Below are positions 34,529 through 42,939 of a DNA stretch of 64,000 nt, in pieces. The DNA is from an uncultured Clostridia bacterium. GTDB taxonomy: Bacteria; Bacillota; Clostridia; TANB77; CAG-508. The translations under genes were made by a program, and so were the position numbers. Below the pieces are notes generated by a model. It was not told where the DNA came from and searched no databases. It saw only the letters and a list, made by a program, of their open reading frames with translations. How positions within the stretch are numbered: position 1 is the stretch's first letter; the number at the start of each line of letters is the position of its first letter. The stretch is from assembly GCA_934167365.1 (NCBI GenBank), contig CAKPKU010000001.1, positions 17,525 through 81,524 of the forward strand, given 5' to 3'.

Positions 34529-37243
34529 TTATTTTAAATCATACCAATTATGTGCACAAGATACTTCTACCTCTAATGGTACACTTAATTTAATTGCACC
34601 TTCCATGCATTTTTTTAGTATTTTTTCAACTTTTTCATGCTCTTCTTCTTTACATTCAATCATTAACTCATCATGAATTTGAAGAACAATTTTTGCATCT
34701 AAATTCTGATTTTTTAGCTCTTTATATAAGCTCACCATTGCAATTTTCATTATATCTGCTGCTGTTCCTTGTATTGGTGTATTCATGGCAGCTCTTGCGC
34801 CAAATTGTCTTACCATATAATTATTAGAGCTTAGCTCTGGTATATATCTTCTTCTATGAAATAATGTTTCAACATATTCGTTTTCTTTAGCCTGCTCTAC
34901 AATGTCTTTCATAAATTTATTTATTCCATTATATTTTTCTAGATATTGATCTATATATTTTTTAGCTTCTTTTTTAGATATTCCTAACTGTTCAGCCAAT
35001 CCAAAATCACTTATTCCATAAACAATTCCAAAATTTACTGCTTTTGCTGAACTTCTTTGCTCTTTTGTAACTTCATCAATAGGAATATTTAATACCTTTG
35101 AAGCAGCTTGTTTATGAATATCTTCTTCATTTAGAAATGCATGAACCATATTTTTGTCTTGTGAAATATGAGCTAATACCCTTAATTCAATTTGTGAATA
35201 ATCGGCATCAACATATATGTACCCTTGTTTTGGTTTAAATACTTTTCTTAATTGTTTACCTAAATCTAAACGAGTTGGTATGTTTTGCAAATTCGGCTCT
35301 GTACTACTTATTCTACCTGTGGCTGTTATTGTTTGATGAAAATATGAATGAATTCTCCCTGTCTTTTTGTTTATATATGGAAGTAAACCTTCTACATATG
35401 TTGAATTTAATTTCATTAAACTTCTATATTCTAAAATTTTTTCAATTATTGGGTGCTTATCTTTTAATTTTTCCAATATATCTACATCTGTTGAATAACC
35501 TGTTTTTGTCTTTTTTATTACTGGTAATTGAAGTTTTTCAAATAAAATAACTCCTAATTGCTTTGTAGAGTTTATATTAAACTCTTCTCCTGCTAATTTA
35601 TGAATTTCATCTGTTAAAACATTTAGCTCTTGCTTTAATTTATCTCCTATTTCAATTAGCTCTTCCTTATCTGCATATAATCCATTAAATTGCATTTCTG
35701 CTAATACTTGTAATAATGGCATTTCTATATTATTAAATAAATCTGTACTATTATATTCTTCTAATTTCTTCATTGTTTTTTCATACAAATTTCCAATTAC
35801 ATATGAATACATTGCAATTTCGTATTTTTCATTATCATTTTCTTCTACTGAATCAAAAAGATTCATTTGACCACTTACTGAATTTTTTTGCTCACTTTCG
35901 TTTTCAACAAATTCATTAATGTCTATACCTAAATATTCCATTGATAAATCATTTAATTTATATTTATTAGTAGGATTTATAACATATGCTGCAATTTCTG
36001 CATCATAAGATATATTTTCAGGATTTATTCCTAGCTCTTTTAATAAAACGTAATCCTCTACTAATTTATATCCATATTTTTTTATAGCTGCATCTTCAAA
36101 TATTTCCTTAAAATATTTTATTAAATTTTCAGAATTTATTTTACAATAGTATACAATTGCTTTTTCTTCATCATATATACTAATAGATTTTACGGTCTTT
36201 TTAATTATATTTTCACTGTTTTTATCTTCTATTTTGTATAAATAATATACTAATTTACCTTGTTTTTTAATAATATCAATTATTTTACTAAAATTAGATT
36301 CTTCATTAATTTCAAATAAATCTTTTAATTCCTTGCTTGTAGATTCATCACCTGATAATTCAAATCTATCTATGTATCTCTTAAAATTTAGCTCTTTAAA
36401 CTTATTATATACCGCTTCTTTATCCCATTCTTTAATCTTCAAATCATCTATTGATATACCATTTATTGGAACATTAACATCTATTGTTCCCAATGTTCTT
36501 GACAATAAGGCTAAATCTTTATTTTGTATTAAATTTTCTTTTAATTTTCCTTTTATTGTTGATGCCTCATCTTTTTCTAATAAATTATATAAATTGTCAA
36601 TTGTTTTATATTCCCCAATTAGCTTATATGCTGTTTTTTCGCCAACTCCTGGTACTCCTGGTATATTATCTGAAGAATCTCCCATTAAACCTTTTACTTC
36701 GATCAATTGTTTTGGCAATACATTATAAGTATTTATTACCTTTTCTTTATCAAAATCTTCTATCTCTGTTTTTCCTGCTTTAGTTCTAGGAATATGTATT
36801 GTTACTTTATCAGTTGCAAGCTGAAAAGTATCTCTATCTCCTGAAAGAATTGTTACATCTAAACCTGCTTCTTCTCCTAATCTAGCAAATGTTCCTAATA
36901 TATCATCTCCTTCATAACCCTCTTGCTCTATTATTGTTATATTCATTTTTGTTAATACATCTTTTATAATAGGCATTTGAGCAGCTAATTCATTTGGCAT
37001 ACCTTTACGGTTTGCCTTATATCCTTCATACATTTTATGTCTTGCTGTTGGTGCTTTTAAGTCAAATGTTACAGCTAAATAATCTGGTGATAAATCCTCT
37101 TGTGCTTTAAACATTATTGCTAAAAAACCATATACTGCATTTGTATATGTTCCATCTTTCGTTGTTAACATTTTACTTCCCATTATTCCATAAAATGCTC
37201 TATTTAATATGCTATTTCCATCTATTAGTAACAATCTACTCAT
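34529..37243 (-). CDS. polA: DNA polymerase I
   Basis: A 904-residue protein. The 5' nuclease/flap endonuclease (1-290) has LLLIDGNSILNRAFYG, TFDLKAPTARH and GLMGDSSDNIPGVPGVGEKT. The middle 3'-5' exonuclease-like region (about 310-510) lacks a convincing DxE motif and looks inactive, as in many Gram-positive Pol I enzymes. The polymerase (520-904) has motif A DADYSQIELRVLAHIS, motif B RSSAKAVNFGIVYGIS and motif C QIHDELMIE. It fills gaps and removes RNA primers in Okazaki fragment processing and repair. A TTGATT-N17-TATAAT promoter and AGAAAGGAAG site precede it. Confidence 0.97.
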   Translation of the reverse strand: MSRLLLIDGNSILNRAFYGIMGSKMLTTKDGTYTNAVYGFLAIMFKAQEDLSPDYLAVTFDLKAPTARHKMYEGYKANRKGMPNELAAQMPIIKDVLTKMNITIIEQEGYEGDDILGTFARLGEEAGLDVTILSGDRDTFQLATDKVTIHIPRTKAGKTEIEDFDKEKVINTYNVLPKQLIEVKGLMGDSSDNIPGVPGVGEKTAYKLIGEYKTIDNLYNLLEKDEASTIKGKLKENLIQNKDLALLSRTLGTIDVNVPINGISIDDLKIKEWDKEAVYNKFKELNFKRYIDRFELSGDESTSKELKDLFEINEESNFSKIIDIIKKQGKLVYYLYKIEDKNSENIIKKTVKSISIYDEEKAIVYYCKINSENLIKYFKEIFEDAAIKKYGYKLVEDYVLLKELGINPENISYDAEIAAYVINPTNKYKLNDLSMEYLGIDINEFVENESEQKNSVSGQMNLFDSVEENDNEKYEIAMYSYVIGNLYEKTMKKLEEYNSTDLFNNIEMPLLQVLAEMQFNGLYADKEELIEIGDKLKQELNVLTDEIHKLAGEEFNINSTKQLGVILFEKLQLPVIKKTKTGYSTDVDILEKLKDKHPIIEKILEYRSLMKLNSTYVEGLLPYINKKTGRIHSYFHQTITATGRISSTEPNLQNIPTRLDLGKQLRKVFKPKQGYIYVDADYSQIELRVLAHISQDKNMVHAFLNEEDIHKQAASKVLNIPIDEVTKEQRSSAKAVNFGIVYGISDFGLAEQLGISKKEAKKYIDQYLEKYNGINKFMKDIVEQAKENEYVETLFHRRRYIPELSSNNYMVRQFGARAAMNTPIQGTAADIMKIAMVSLYKELKNQNLDAKIVLQIHDELMIECKEEEHEKVEKILKKCMEGAIKLSVPLEVEVSCAHNWYDLK

Positions 37244-37273
37244 TATTATTCTTCCTTTCTTATCTGCTTTCCA

Positions 37274-37302
37274 ATTATATAAAAAAAATATTATAAAATC
37301 AA
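37274..37302 (-). promoter_or_regulatory. Predicted promoter of polA
   Basis: TTGATT (37297-37302) and TATAAT (37274-37279) on the minus strand, 17-base spacer, about 30 bases upstream of the polA ATG. Confidence 0.5.
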
Positions 37303-37381
37303 TATTTTTAGCTGCTATAATATAAATTGATTTAGTATATAATTCTAACTTTGAATTATTAATTGTTTTTTTGACATTTTG

Positions 37382-37390
37382 TGCTATAAT
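37382..37390 (+). promoter_or_regulatory. Extended -10 promoter of the double-HTH regulator gene
   Basis: TGCTATAAT (37382-37390) is an extended -10 element; transcription would begin near 37397. The perfect TTGACA at 37371-37376 is only eight bases upstream and cannot serve as its -35. Confidence 0.4.
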
Positions 37391-37421
37391 ATCAAAAATA
37401 AAACTAAAATTTGAAAGGTAG

Positions 37422-37438
37422 CTAATTATTATAATTAG
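37422..37438 (+). promoter_or_regulatory. Perfect 8-bp palindrome in the leader, possible operator
   Basis: ctaattat-t-ataattag lies between the predicted transcription start and the ATG of a gene encoding a DNA-binding protein, a sensible place for autoregulation. It could also form a weak RNA hairpin just before the ribosome binding site. Confidence 0.35.
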
Positions 37439-37452
37439 TATATGGTGTTTTT

Positions 37453-39189
37453 ATGAACTTTACTAAACAACTAAATAATTATATAACAAAAATAGACTGT
37501 TCTTCAAAAGATTTAGCAGATGCCTCTGGTCTTTCACCTACTGTTATAAGCCGTTATAGAAATGGTGAAAGAACTCCAAGTATAAGAAGTAAACAATTAG
37601 ACTTACTAGCAAGCGGATTATTCAAGTTATCTACTGAAAAAAAACTTAAGACAACAAAAGAAGAAATATATAAAAGTCTTTCTGCTACATTAAATGATGT
37701 ACACATTGATTTAGAGCAATTGGTTAAAAATTTTAATGAATTAGTTTCAATATTAAATATAAATTTAGCAGAAATGTCTCGAAAAATAGGCTTTGATTCA
37801 TCATATCTTTCTAGATTACATACAGGTAATAAATTACCATCAAAGCCCCAAATTTTTATTGATGATGTATGCAGTTTTATTGTAAGTAAATATAATACTG
37901 AATCTGATATAAAAACAATATCAATTCTTATAAACTGTTCAGAGGAAGACCTACAAAATAAATCTATTTATTTTGAAAATTTACGAAATTGGTTTTCTAC
38001 TAATGTATCTCCTCAACCTGATTACATCAATGACTTTCTTACCAATTTAGATACTTTTAACTTAAATGAATACATAAAAGCAATTCATTTTGATGAGATG
38101 AAAATTCCATTTGTTCCTTTTTATAAATCTGGATCTAAAAATTATTATGGAATCGAGGAAATGAAAAAAGGCGAATTAGACTTTTTCAAAGCAACTGTTT
38201 TTTCAAAATCTAATGAACCTGTTTTTATGTGCAGTGATATGCCTATGGAAGATATGGCAAAAGATGTTGACTTTGGTAAAAAATGGATGTTTGCTATTGC
38301 TATGACACTAAAAAAAGGACTTCATTTAAATATAATTCATAATCTTGATAGGCCATTTAATGAAATGATGTTAGGTTTAGAAAGTTGGATACCAATTTAT
38401 ATGACAGGACAAGTTTCACCATATTATTTAAAGGGTTATCAAGATAATTTTTATAATCATTCCAACTATACATCTGGAAGTGTCGCTCTTACTGGAGAAT
38501 GTATTCAAGGTCATCATGATAGTGGAAAATATTATTTGACTAGTAATAAAACTGAAGTTGCATATTATAAAAATAAAGCAAATCATCTCCTTGAAAAAGC
38601 AAAACATTTGATGGATATATATAGACTTGAAAATAAAAATGCTTTTAATGCTTTTCTATCCTCAAATGCTATTATTTCTGGAAACAGAAGGCGAATTTTA
38701 TCATCATTGCCTATTCACACTATTTCTGATGATTTACTTTTACGAATTTTAAAAAAGAATAACATATCTGATAATGATATACAAACAATTGTAACATCTG
38801 TTAATGAGGAAAAACAAAGAATTCAAACTATTCTTGATACTAACATTTTCCAAGATGAGTTTTTTGAAATTTCAAAGAGTGCATTTGATGAGCAACCAGC
38901 AAAACTTGCTCTTTCTAACAGTTTTTGTGAAAGTAAAATATATTATAATTACGAAGAATATTTGGAGCATGTAGAATTAACTAAATTATATGAGAAAAAT
39001 ACTATTAATTATAAATTGATAAAGAGCTCTTACCGTACCTTTAAAAATATTCAAGTTCTTATTTTTGAAAAAAATTGGATTATGATTTCAAAAGATACTA
39101 GTCCATCTATTCATTTTGTAATTTATCATCCAAAACTTAGATCTGCTATTGAAAATTTTGTCCCTCCTATTATTGAAGATCAAATATAA
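37453..39189 (+). CDS. Double helix-turn-helix regulator with large unknown C-terminal region
   Basis: A 578-residue protein on the plus strand. Residues 5-57 form an XRE-like HTH (SSKDLADASGLSPTVISRYR, NGERTP). A second, similar HTH lies at about 95-150 (INLAEMSRKIGFDSSYLSRL, HTGNKLPSKP). The remaining 400 residues are one globular region with no motif I recognise, including KMPFVPFYK-like and WMFAIAMTLKKGLHLNIIHN segments and a central DRPFNEMMLGLESWIPIYM. That region resembles neither a known sensor kinase, receiver, nor peptidase domain. Two HTHs in tandem suggest binding to a paired or extended operator. It is convergent with the oleate hydratase gene and divergent from polA. The ribosome binding site (GGTG, five bases before ATG) is weak. 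Confidence 0.7.
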   Translation: MNFTKQLNNYITKIDCSSKDLADASGLSPTVISRYRNGERTPSIRSKQLDLLASGLFKLSTEKKLKTTKEEIYKSLSATLNDVHIDLEQLVKNFNELVSILNINLAEMSRKIGFDSSYLSRLHTGNKLPSKPQIFIDDVCSFIVSKYNTESDIKTISILINCSEEDLQNKSIYFENLRNWFSTNVSPQPDYINDFLTNLDTFNLNEYIKAIHFDEMKIPFVPFYKSGSKNYYGIEEMKKGELDFFKATVFSKSNEPVFMCSDMPMEDMAKDVDFGKKWMFAIAMTLKKGLHLNIIHNLDRPFNEMMLGLESWIPIYMTGQVSPYYLKGYQDNFYNHSNYTSGSVALTGECIQGHHDSGKYYLTSNKTEVAYYKNKANHLLEKAKHLMDIYRLENKNAFNAFLSSNAIISGNRRRILSSLPIHTISDDLLLRILKKNNISDNDIQTIVTSVNEEKQRIQTILDTNIFQDEFFEISKSAFDEQPAKLALSNSFCESKIYYNYEEYLEHVELTKLYEKNTINYKLIKSSYRTFKNIQVLIFEKNWIMISKDTSPSIHFVIYHPKLRSAIENFVPPIIEDQI

Positions 39190-39205
39190 AAACATAAAAA
39201 TACAT

Positions 39206-39245
39206 AAAAATCATTGAATTTACCAACGTATTTTCAATGATTTTT
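39206..39245. terminator. Bidirectional terminator
   Basis: Perfect 13-bp stem (aaaaatcattgaa/ttcaatgattttt) with a 14-base loop between the convergent regulator and oleate hydratase genes; T-runs on both strands. Confidence 0.75.
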
Positions 39246-39289
39246 ATTAATATATCATTTTTTTGCAATCTTTTTAATCAGATTAATTA

Positions 39290-41065
39290 CTAAATAACTC
39301 CATGCTCCTTAAGAATTTTTTCAATATCTGTTCCTTTAACTTTTTTAATAAGCTCTTTTAATGCAATTTTTTCTTTTAATCCTAAATTCATATCTGTAAT
39401 TGATTTTCCATCTCTTAATTGAACAGTAGCATTTAATAAATCACGAATATCATATACACTTCCCCAAACTTCTGGAACTCCACGATCTATGTTTAGTAAT
39501 GTATAAACTGCCTCCATTGCTGTACGAATTGAATATTCGGTTGTAAATATTGTATCTCTTTTTGTTTCTGCAAATTGACCTAAAAAGGCAAAATTCACAC
39601 TTCCTTCAGGAACTACTAATGGTCTGTCTCCAGCTGATCTTGGCATAAAGAAAGCCGTAATATATGGCATCATACATGGAATTGTATTAGCACTATTTTC
39701 TGCCATATCTTCAATTTGATTTTCTGGAACTCCCAAATGATATAACCATTCCATACATATTTCTTTACCAGTACAATCTCTCATTGCTTTTTTAATATAA
39801 TTACCTGGTTTATCACTAAATAGCCCATAAATCCATCCCACAAGTTGACCTTTAGGCTGACTTCTAAATTGTGGCTGGCGATTAAATGTCCAACTTAATA
39901 ACCAGTTTGAATCCTTAACAGTAACAATTCCTCCTGTTACAACCTTTCCTGAAAAAGGATCTCTCTTACAAATTTTTTGAACATATGGTGGAATACGGTC
40001 ATCTAATGTTGTTACAGTAGCACTCATCCAGTTACTTAACTCCGGATTGTAACAAAATTTATTTGGATTTCCAAAAGCTGGATCTTGTGCTGCGATTTTA
40101 CGCCACATATCCCATCCACCACCTGGTTTTATTTCAGTATTAAATGGCGCAACCTCATTTTGACTACCCAATGTAGAGTTTTCAACACAACCACCATTTG
40201 TTATAAATACTAAATCATCTTCTAATAAATCAATATAATCTTCTTTTCCATCACGAAAAACTACAATTCTTTTTGCTAATTTCTTATCTTGCTTTATATC
40301 AAATTCAACATTTTCAACTTTCACCCCATAATGGAACTGTACTCCAAAGCTTTCTAAATACTTAACCATAGGAAGTATCATTGATTCATATTGATTATAC
40401 TTTGTAAATCTTAATGCTGTAAAATCAGGAAGTCCTCCAACATGATGTATAAAACGTTTGATATATAATTTCATCTCTAATGCACTATGCCAATTTTCAA
40501 AAGCAAACATTGTGCGCCAATATAACCAGAAATTTGAATTTAATACTTCATCATCAAAAAAGTCTGTAATTTTTTTATCATATAACTCCTCATCAGGTGT
40601 AAAAAATAGTTTCATTATTTCCATTGCACCTTTATCAGACAAGGCAAATTTTTTATCAGTATGAGCATCTTCACCTCTATTTACTGTTGCTCTCATTAAC
40701 GAATAATTTGGATCTTCTTTATTTAACCAGTAATACTCATCTAATACACTTACTCCTTCAGTTTCAATTGATGGTATAGATCGAAACAAATCCCACATAC
40801 ATTCAAAGTGATTATCCATTTCTCTTCCACCACGCATTACATATCCTAAACTATTGTAAAGGTATCCATCACAAGCGCCTCCAGGAATTGGATCTTTTTC
40901 TAAAATATGAACACGCTCTCCCTTCATTTGTCCATCACGAACCAAAAAACATGCTGCTGCTAATGCCCCTAATCCAGATCCTACAATATAAGCAGATTTT
41001 CTTTCCACACCTTCTGGTTTTCTTGGCTTAGCAAAAGCCTCATAATTTCCACTACTGTAATACAT
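39290..41065 (-). CDS. ohyA: Oleate hydratase (myosin-cross-reactive antigen family)
   Basis: A 591-residue FAD-dependent enzyme that adds water to the cis-9 double bond of oleate and related fatty acids, giving 10-hydroxystearate. This detoxifies unsaturated fatty acids in gut bacteria. It carries the FAD-binding GSGLGALAAACFLVRDG, LEKDPIPGGACDG, the RGGREMDNHFECMWDL segment with the conserved active-site Glu, ENWHSALEMKLYIKRFIHH, and a C-terminal FAD-contacting FLGQFAETKRDTIFTTEYS. Length and motifs match the family throughout. It has its own promoter and AAAGGAGG site. The TetR-type gene upstream is its likely regulator. Confidence 0.95.
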   Translation of the reverse strand: MYYSSGNYEAFAKPRKPEGVERKSAYIVGSGLGALAAACFLVRDGQMKGERVHILEKDPIPGGACDGYLYNSLGYVMRGGREMDNHFECMWDLFRSIPSIETEGVSVLDEYYWLNKEDPNYSLMRATVNRGEDAHTDKKFALSDKGAMEIMKLFFTPDEELYDKKITDFFDDEVLNSNFWLYWRTMFAFENWHSALEMKLYIKRFIHHVGGLPDFTALRFTKYNQYESMILPMVKYLESFGVQFHYGVKVENVEFDIKQDKKLAKRIVVFRDGKEDYIDLLEDDLVFITNGGCVENSTLGSQNEVAPFNTEIKPGGGWDMWRKIAAQDPAFGNPNKFCYNPELSNWMSATVTTLDDRIPPYVQKICKRDPFSGKVVTGGIVTVKDSNWLLSWTFNRQPQFRSQPKGQLVGWIYGLFSDKPGNYIKKAMRDCTGKEICMEWLYHLGVPENQIEDMAENSANTIPCMMPYITAFFMPRSAGDRPLVVPEGSVNFAFLGQFAETKRDTIFTTEYSIRTAMEAVYTLLNIDRGVPEVWGSVYDIRDLLNATVQLRDGKSITDMNLGLKEKIALKELIKKVKGTDIEKILKEHGVI

Positions 41066-41098
41066 AATTTTTTTCCTCCTTTATTGTTATTATGACAC

Positions 41099-41128
41099 AT
41101 TATAAAAATAATATTTTAAAATTTACAA
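41099..41128 (-). promoter_or_regulatory. Predicted promoter of oleate hydratase
   Basis: TTGTAA (41123-41128) and TATAAT (41099-41104) on the minus strand with an 18-base spacer, 33 bases before the ATG. Confidence 0.5.
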
Positions 41129-41139
41129 TAAACAAAAAA

Positions 41140-41151
41140 ATACATATGTAT
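41140..41151. promoter_or_regulatory. Perfect 12-bp palindrome, possible TetR operator
   Basis: atacatatgtat sits about 12 bases upstream of the predicted -35 of the oleate hydratase promoter. Its position suits an operator for the adjacent TetR-family regulator. Confidence 0.35.
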
Positions 41152-41200
41152 AACTTTTTTACATTTTTTTAACTTTGTCTAAATTTCAATTTTTCGGGAA

Positions 41201-41253
41201 TAAATTATAAAATATACCCAATGTACTTCTATTTGGGTATATTTTATAATTTA
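41201..41253. repeat. Perfect 21-bp inverted repeat at the 3' end of the tetR gene
   Basis: The arms 41201-41221 and 41233-41253 match perfectly around an 11-base loop; the core is tataccca/tgggtata. The tetR stop codon is inside one arm. On the minus strand no T-run follows (TTCCCGAAAAATTG), so it is either an atypical terminator or an operator/RNA-processing element between tetR and ohyA. Confidence 0.7.
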
Positions 41254-41807
41254 CTATATTCTAAATTTTCTAAAGCATTTTCAAAACTGCCTTCTATTAT
41301 ACTATTTAGTTTTTTTATTATATTATCAGGCTGCTCCTTCATTCCACATTCAATCCAATCTTGAACAATTCCAACAAAACCATATTTATAAAAATCTGCT
41401 ATAAATTGTTTATCTTCCACTTTTACTCTCATATTTTTTGATTTTTCTTCTATTATATTCATTAATAATAAACTAGTTTGTTTGTAAATGAATCTCAAAA
41501 AAATTTCTCTGCTTATAGAATTATATGTATTTTTTACAAATTCTCTATTATTTAGTATATATTCAAATATAGACAAAAAACCTTGTTGCCAAGTATCATA
41601 AGTATCTTTTCCATTTATTGATTGTATTACTTCATTTAAATATATCCATTCCAACAAATCATATACATCTTTAAAATGATAATAAAAAGTTTGTCTGTTT
41701 ACTCCACAATCATTTGTAATATTAGAAATTGTTATTTTAGATAATTCTTTTTTTGACAGTAGTTTTTTTAATGATGCAGCTAGTGCTTTTTTAGTTATCT
41801 CTGACAT
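41244..41807 (-). CDS. TetR/AcrR-family regulator
   Basis: 187 residues. The N-terminal HTH is TetR-like: TKKALAASLKKLLSKKELSK, ISNITNDCGVNRQTFYYHFK. The C-terminal ligand domain (about 60-187) has the pattern of the DhaS-like TetR subgroup (FLRFIYKQTSLLLMNII, FYKYGFVGIVQDWIECGMKE). The gene lies directly upstream of oleate hydratase on the same strand, and unsaturated fatty acids are plausible inducers; FakR/FarR-like circuits work in this way. Whether it represses or activates is not evident. AGAGGTGAT precedes the ATG. Confidence 0.88.
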   Translation of the reverse strand: MSEITKKALAASLKKLLSKKELSKITISNITNDCGVNRQTFYYHFKDVYDLLEWIYLNEVIQSINGKDTYDTWQQGFLSIFEYILNNREFVKNTYNSISREIFLRFIYKQTSLLLMNIIEEKSKNMRVKVEDKQFIADFYKYGFVGIVQDWIECGMKEQPDNIIKKLNSIIEGSFENALENLEYSKL

Positions 41808-41853
41808 TTATTTATCACCTCTATGAATTATTTCTTCATCTGTTTTTTTATAA

Positions 41854-42912
41854 TCATTTCTGTTTCGTTACATATCCTTTTTTTAAATTTTTTGAATAAT
41901 AATACATATCTATGCAATGTAAACCATTATCCCATATCTCTTCATTATAATTATCTATAAAGAAATTTTTTATTGTTTTTTCATATTTATCAAATCCTTG
42001 CTTAACATAGAATGGAATATTATTTTCTGATGTTCCAACAATCATTTTTTCATATTTTGTTTTATAATTATCTGCTAAATATTTTATCATTTTCTTTCCA
42101 TAGCCTTTTCCTCTGTATTCTTTTTTTGTTACTATGTTTTTTAGCTCTACTATATTTTCATTTATCTTTGTAACCACTGCTACACATGCTATATTTTCAT
42201 TATATGTTAATACAAATAAATCTGCATTTCTTAAATAATTATTTATTATATCTTTGCTTGGATCAGCTTCAAGTAATAAATCCATATATTGTTCTTTACT
42301 ATCTTTTTCCTTTTTTATATTTATACTTCTTTTTACAGGAAGAAATTCAAATCCATCTGGTAATTTCGGCTTATTATTTGTTTGTGATAAAAAAACTTGT
42401 TCTTCAGAAAATATACATCCACAATACTTTTGCATATATAAACCTTGCTCTATTGCTTTATTATGACCTTGCCAAAATCCCTTTCTAAAATCTATGTATA
42501 AAAAATTTATTCCGAATTCTTTACTCAAATCTTCCATTATTTTTTTTATAAAATCATGTTTCTGATAAATACTATATAAAAGTGTTGTTGTTACTGTATC
42601 ATATCCATTTTCTTTTGCATATTCAAATGTTTTTCTTAATCGTACCAAATAACAATAATTTACACATCTTGCATTTAAATTATTTGATACATTTTTACAA
42701 AACTCATCTAAGCCATATTCATTATTAAATATGGCTTTTACATTAACTCTTTCAGCATATTGTTTTAAACAATCTCTTCTTGCTGTATATTCTGTATATG
42801 GGTGTATGTTTGGGTTGTACCAATATAATGTTGGCTCTATACCATTTTTTCTTAATTCATCTATACAATATACACTACATGGTGCACAACAAGTGTGCAT
42901 TAACAATTTCAT
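41854..42912 (-). CDS. QueH-type epoxyqueuosine reductase fused to a GNAT acetyltransferase
   Basis: 352 residues in two domains. Residues 1-185 are QueH (DUF208): HTCCAPCSVYCIDEL with the vicinal Cys8-Cys9, YNPNIHPYTEYTARRD, RCVNYCYLVRL (Cys83, Cys87), TTLLYSIYQKHDFIK, GFWQGHNKAIEQGLYMQKYC and GC. The cysteines bind the iron centre that reduces epoxyqueuosine to queuosine in tRNA. Residues about 205-340 are a GNAT fold with the acetyl-CoA loop YRGKGYGKKMI and FYVKQGF. The junction is continuous, with no stop or shift. QueH normally stands alone at about 180-220 residues, so the fusion is unusual. Confidence 0.85.
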   Translation of the reverse strand: MKLLMHTCCAPCSVYCIDELRKNGIEPTLYWYNPNIHPYTEYTARRDCLKQYAERVNVKAIFNNEYGLDEFCKNVSNNLNARCVNYCYLVRLRKTFEYAKENGYDTVTTTLLYSIYQKHDFIKKIMEDLSKEFGINFLYIDFRKGFWQGHNKAIEQGLYMQKYCGCIFSEEQVFLSQTNNKPKLPDGFEFLPVKRSINIKKEKDSKEQYMDLLLEADPSKDIINNYLRNADLFVLTYNENIACVAVVTKINENIVELKNIVTKKEYRGKGYGKKMIKYLADNYKTKYEKMIVGTSENNIPFYVKQGFDKYEKTIKNFFIDNYNEEIWDNGLHCIDMYYYSKNLKKGYVTKQK

Positions 42913-42939
42913 TTTTTATTCCTCTCTTCATATTTTATA

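Noticed and set aside
37371..37390. Perfect TTGACA close to TATAAT upstream of the double-HTH gene, as a consensus promoter
   Set aside because: The spacer is only eight bases, far from 16-18. The -10 is better explained as an extended -10 promoter.
41201..41253. Standard rho-independent terminator for tetR
   Set aside because: The stem is perfect but no T-run follows on the tetR strand, so it is reported as an inverted repeat of uncertain role.
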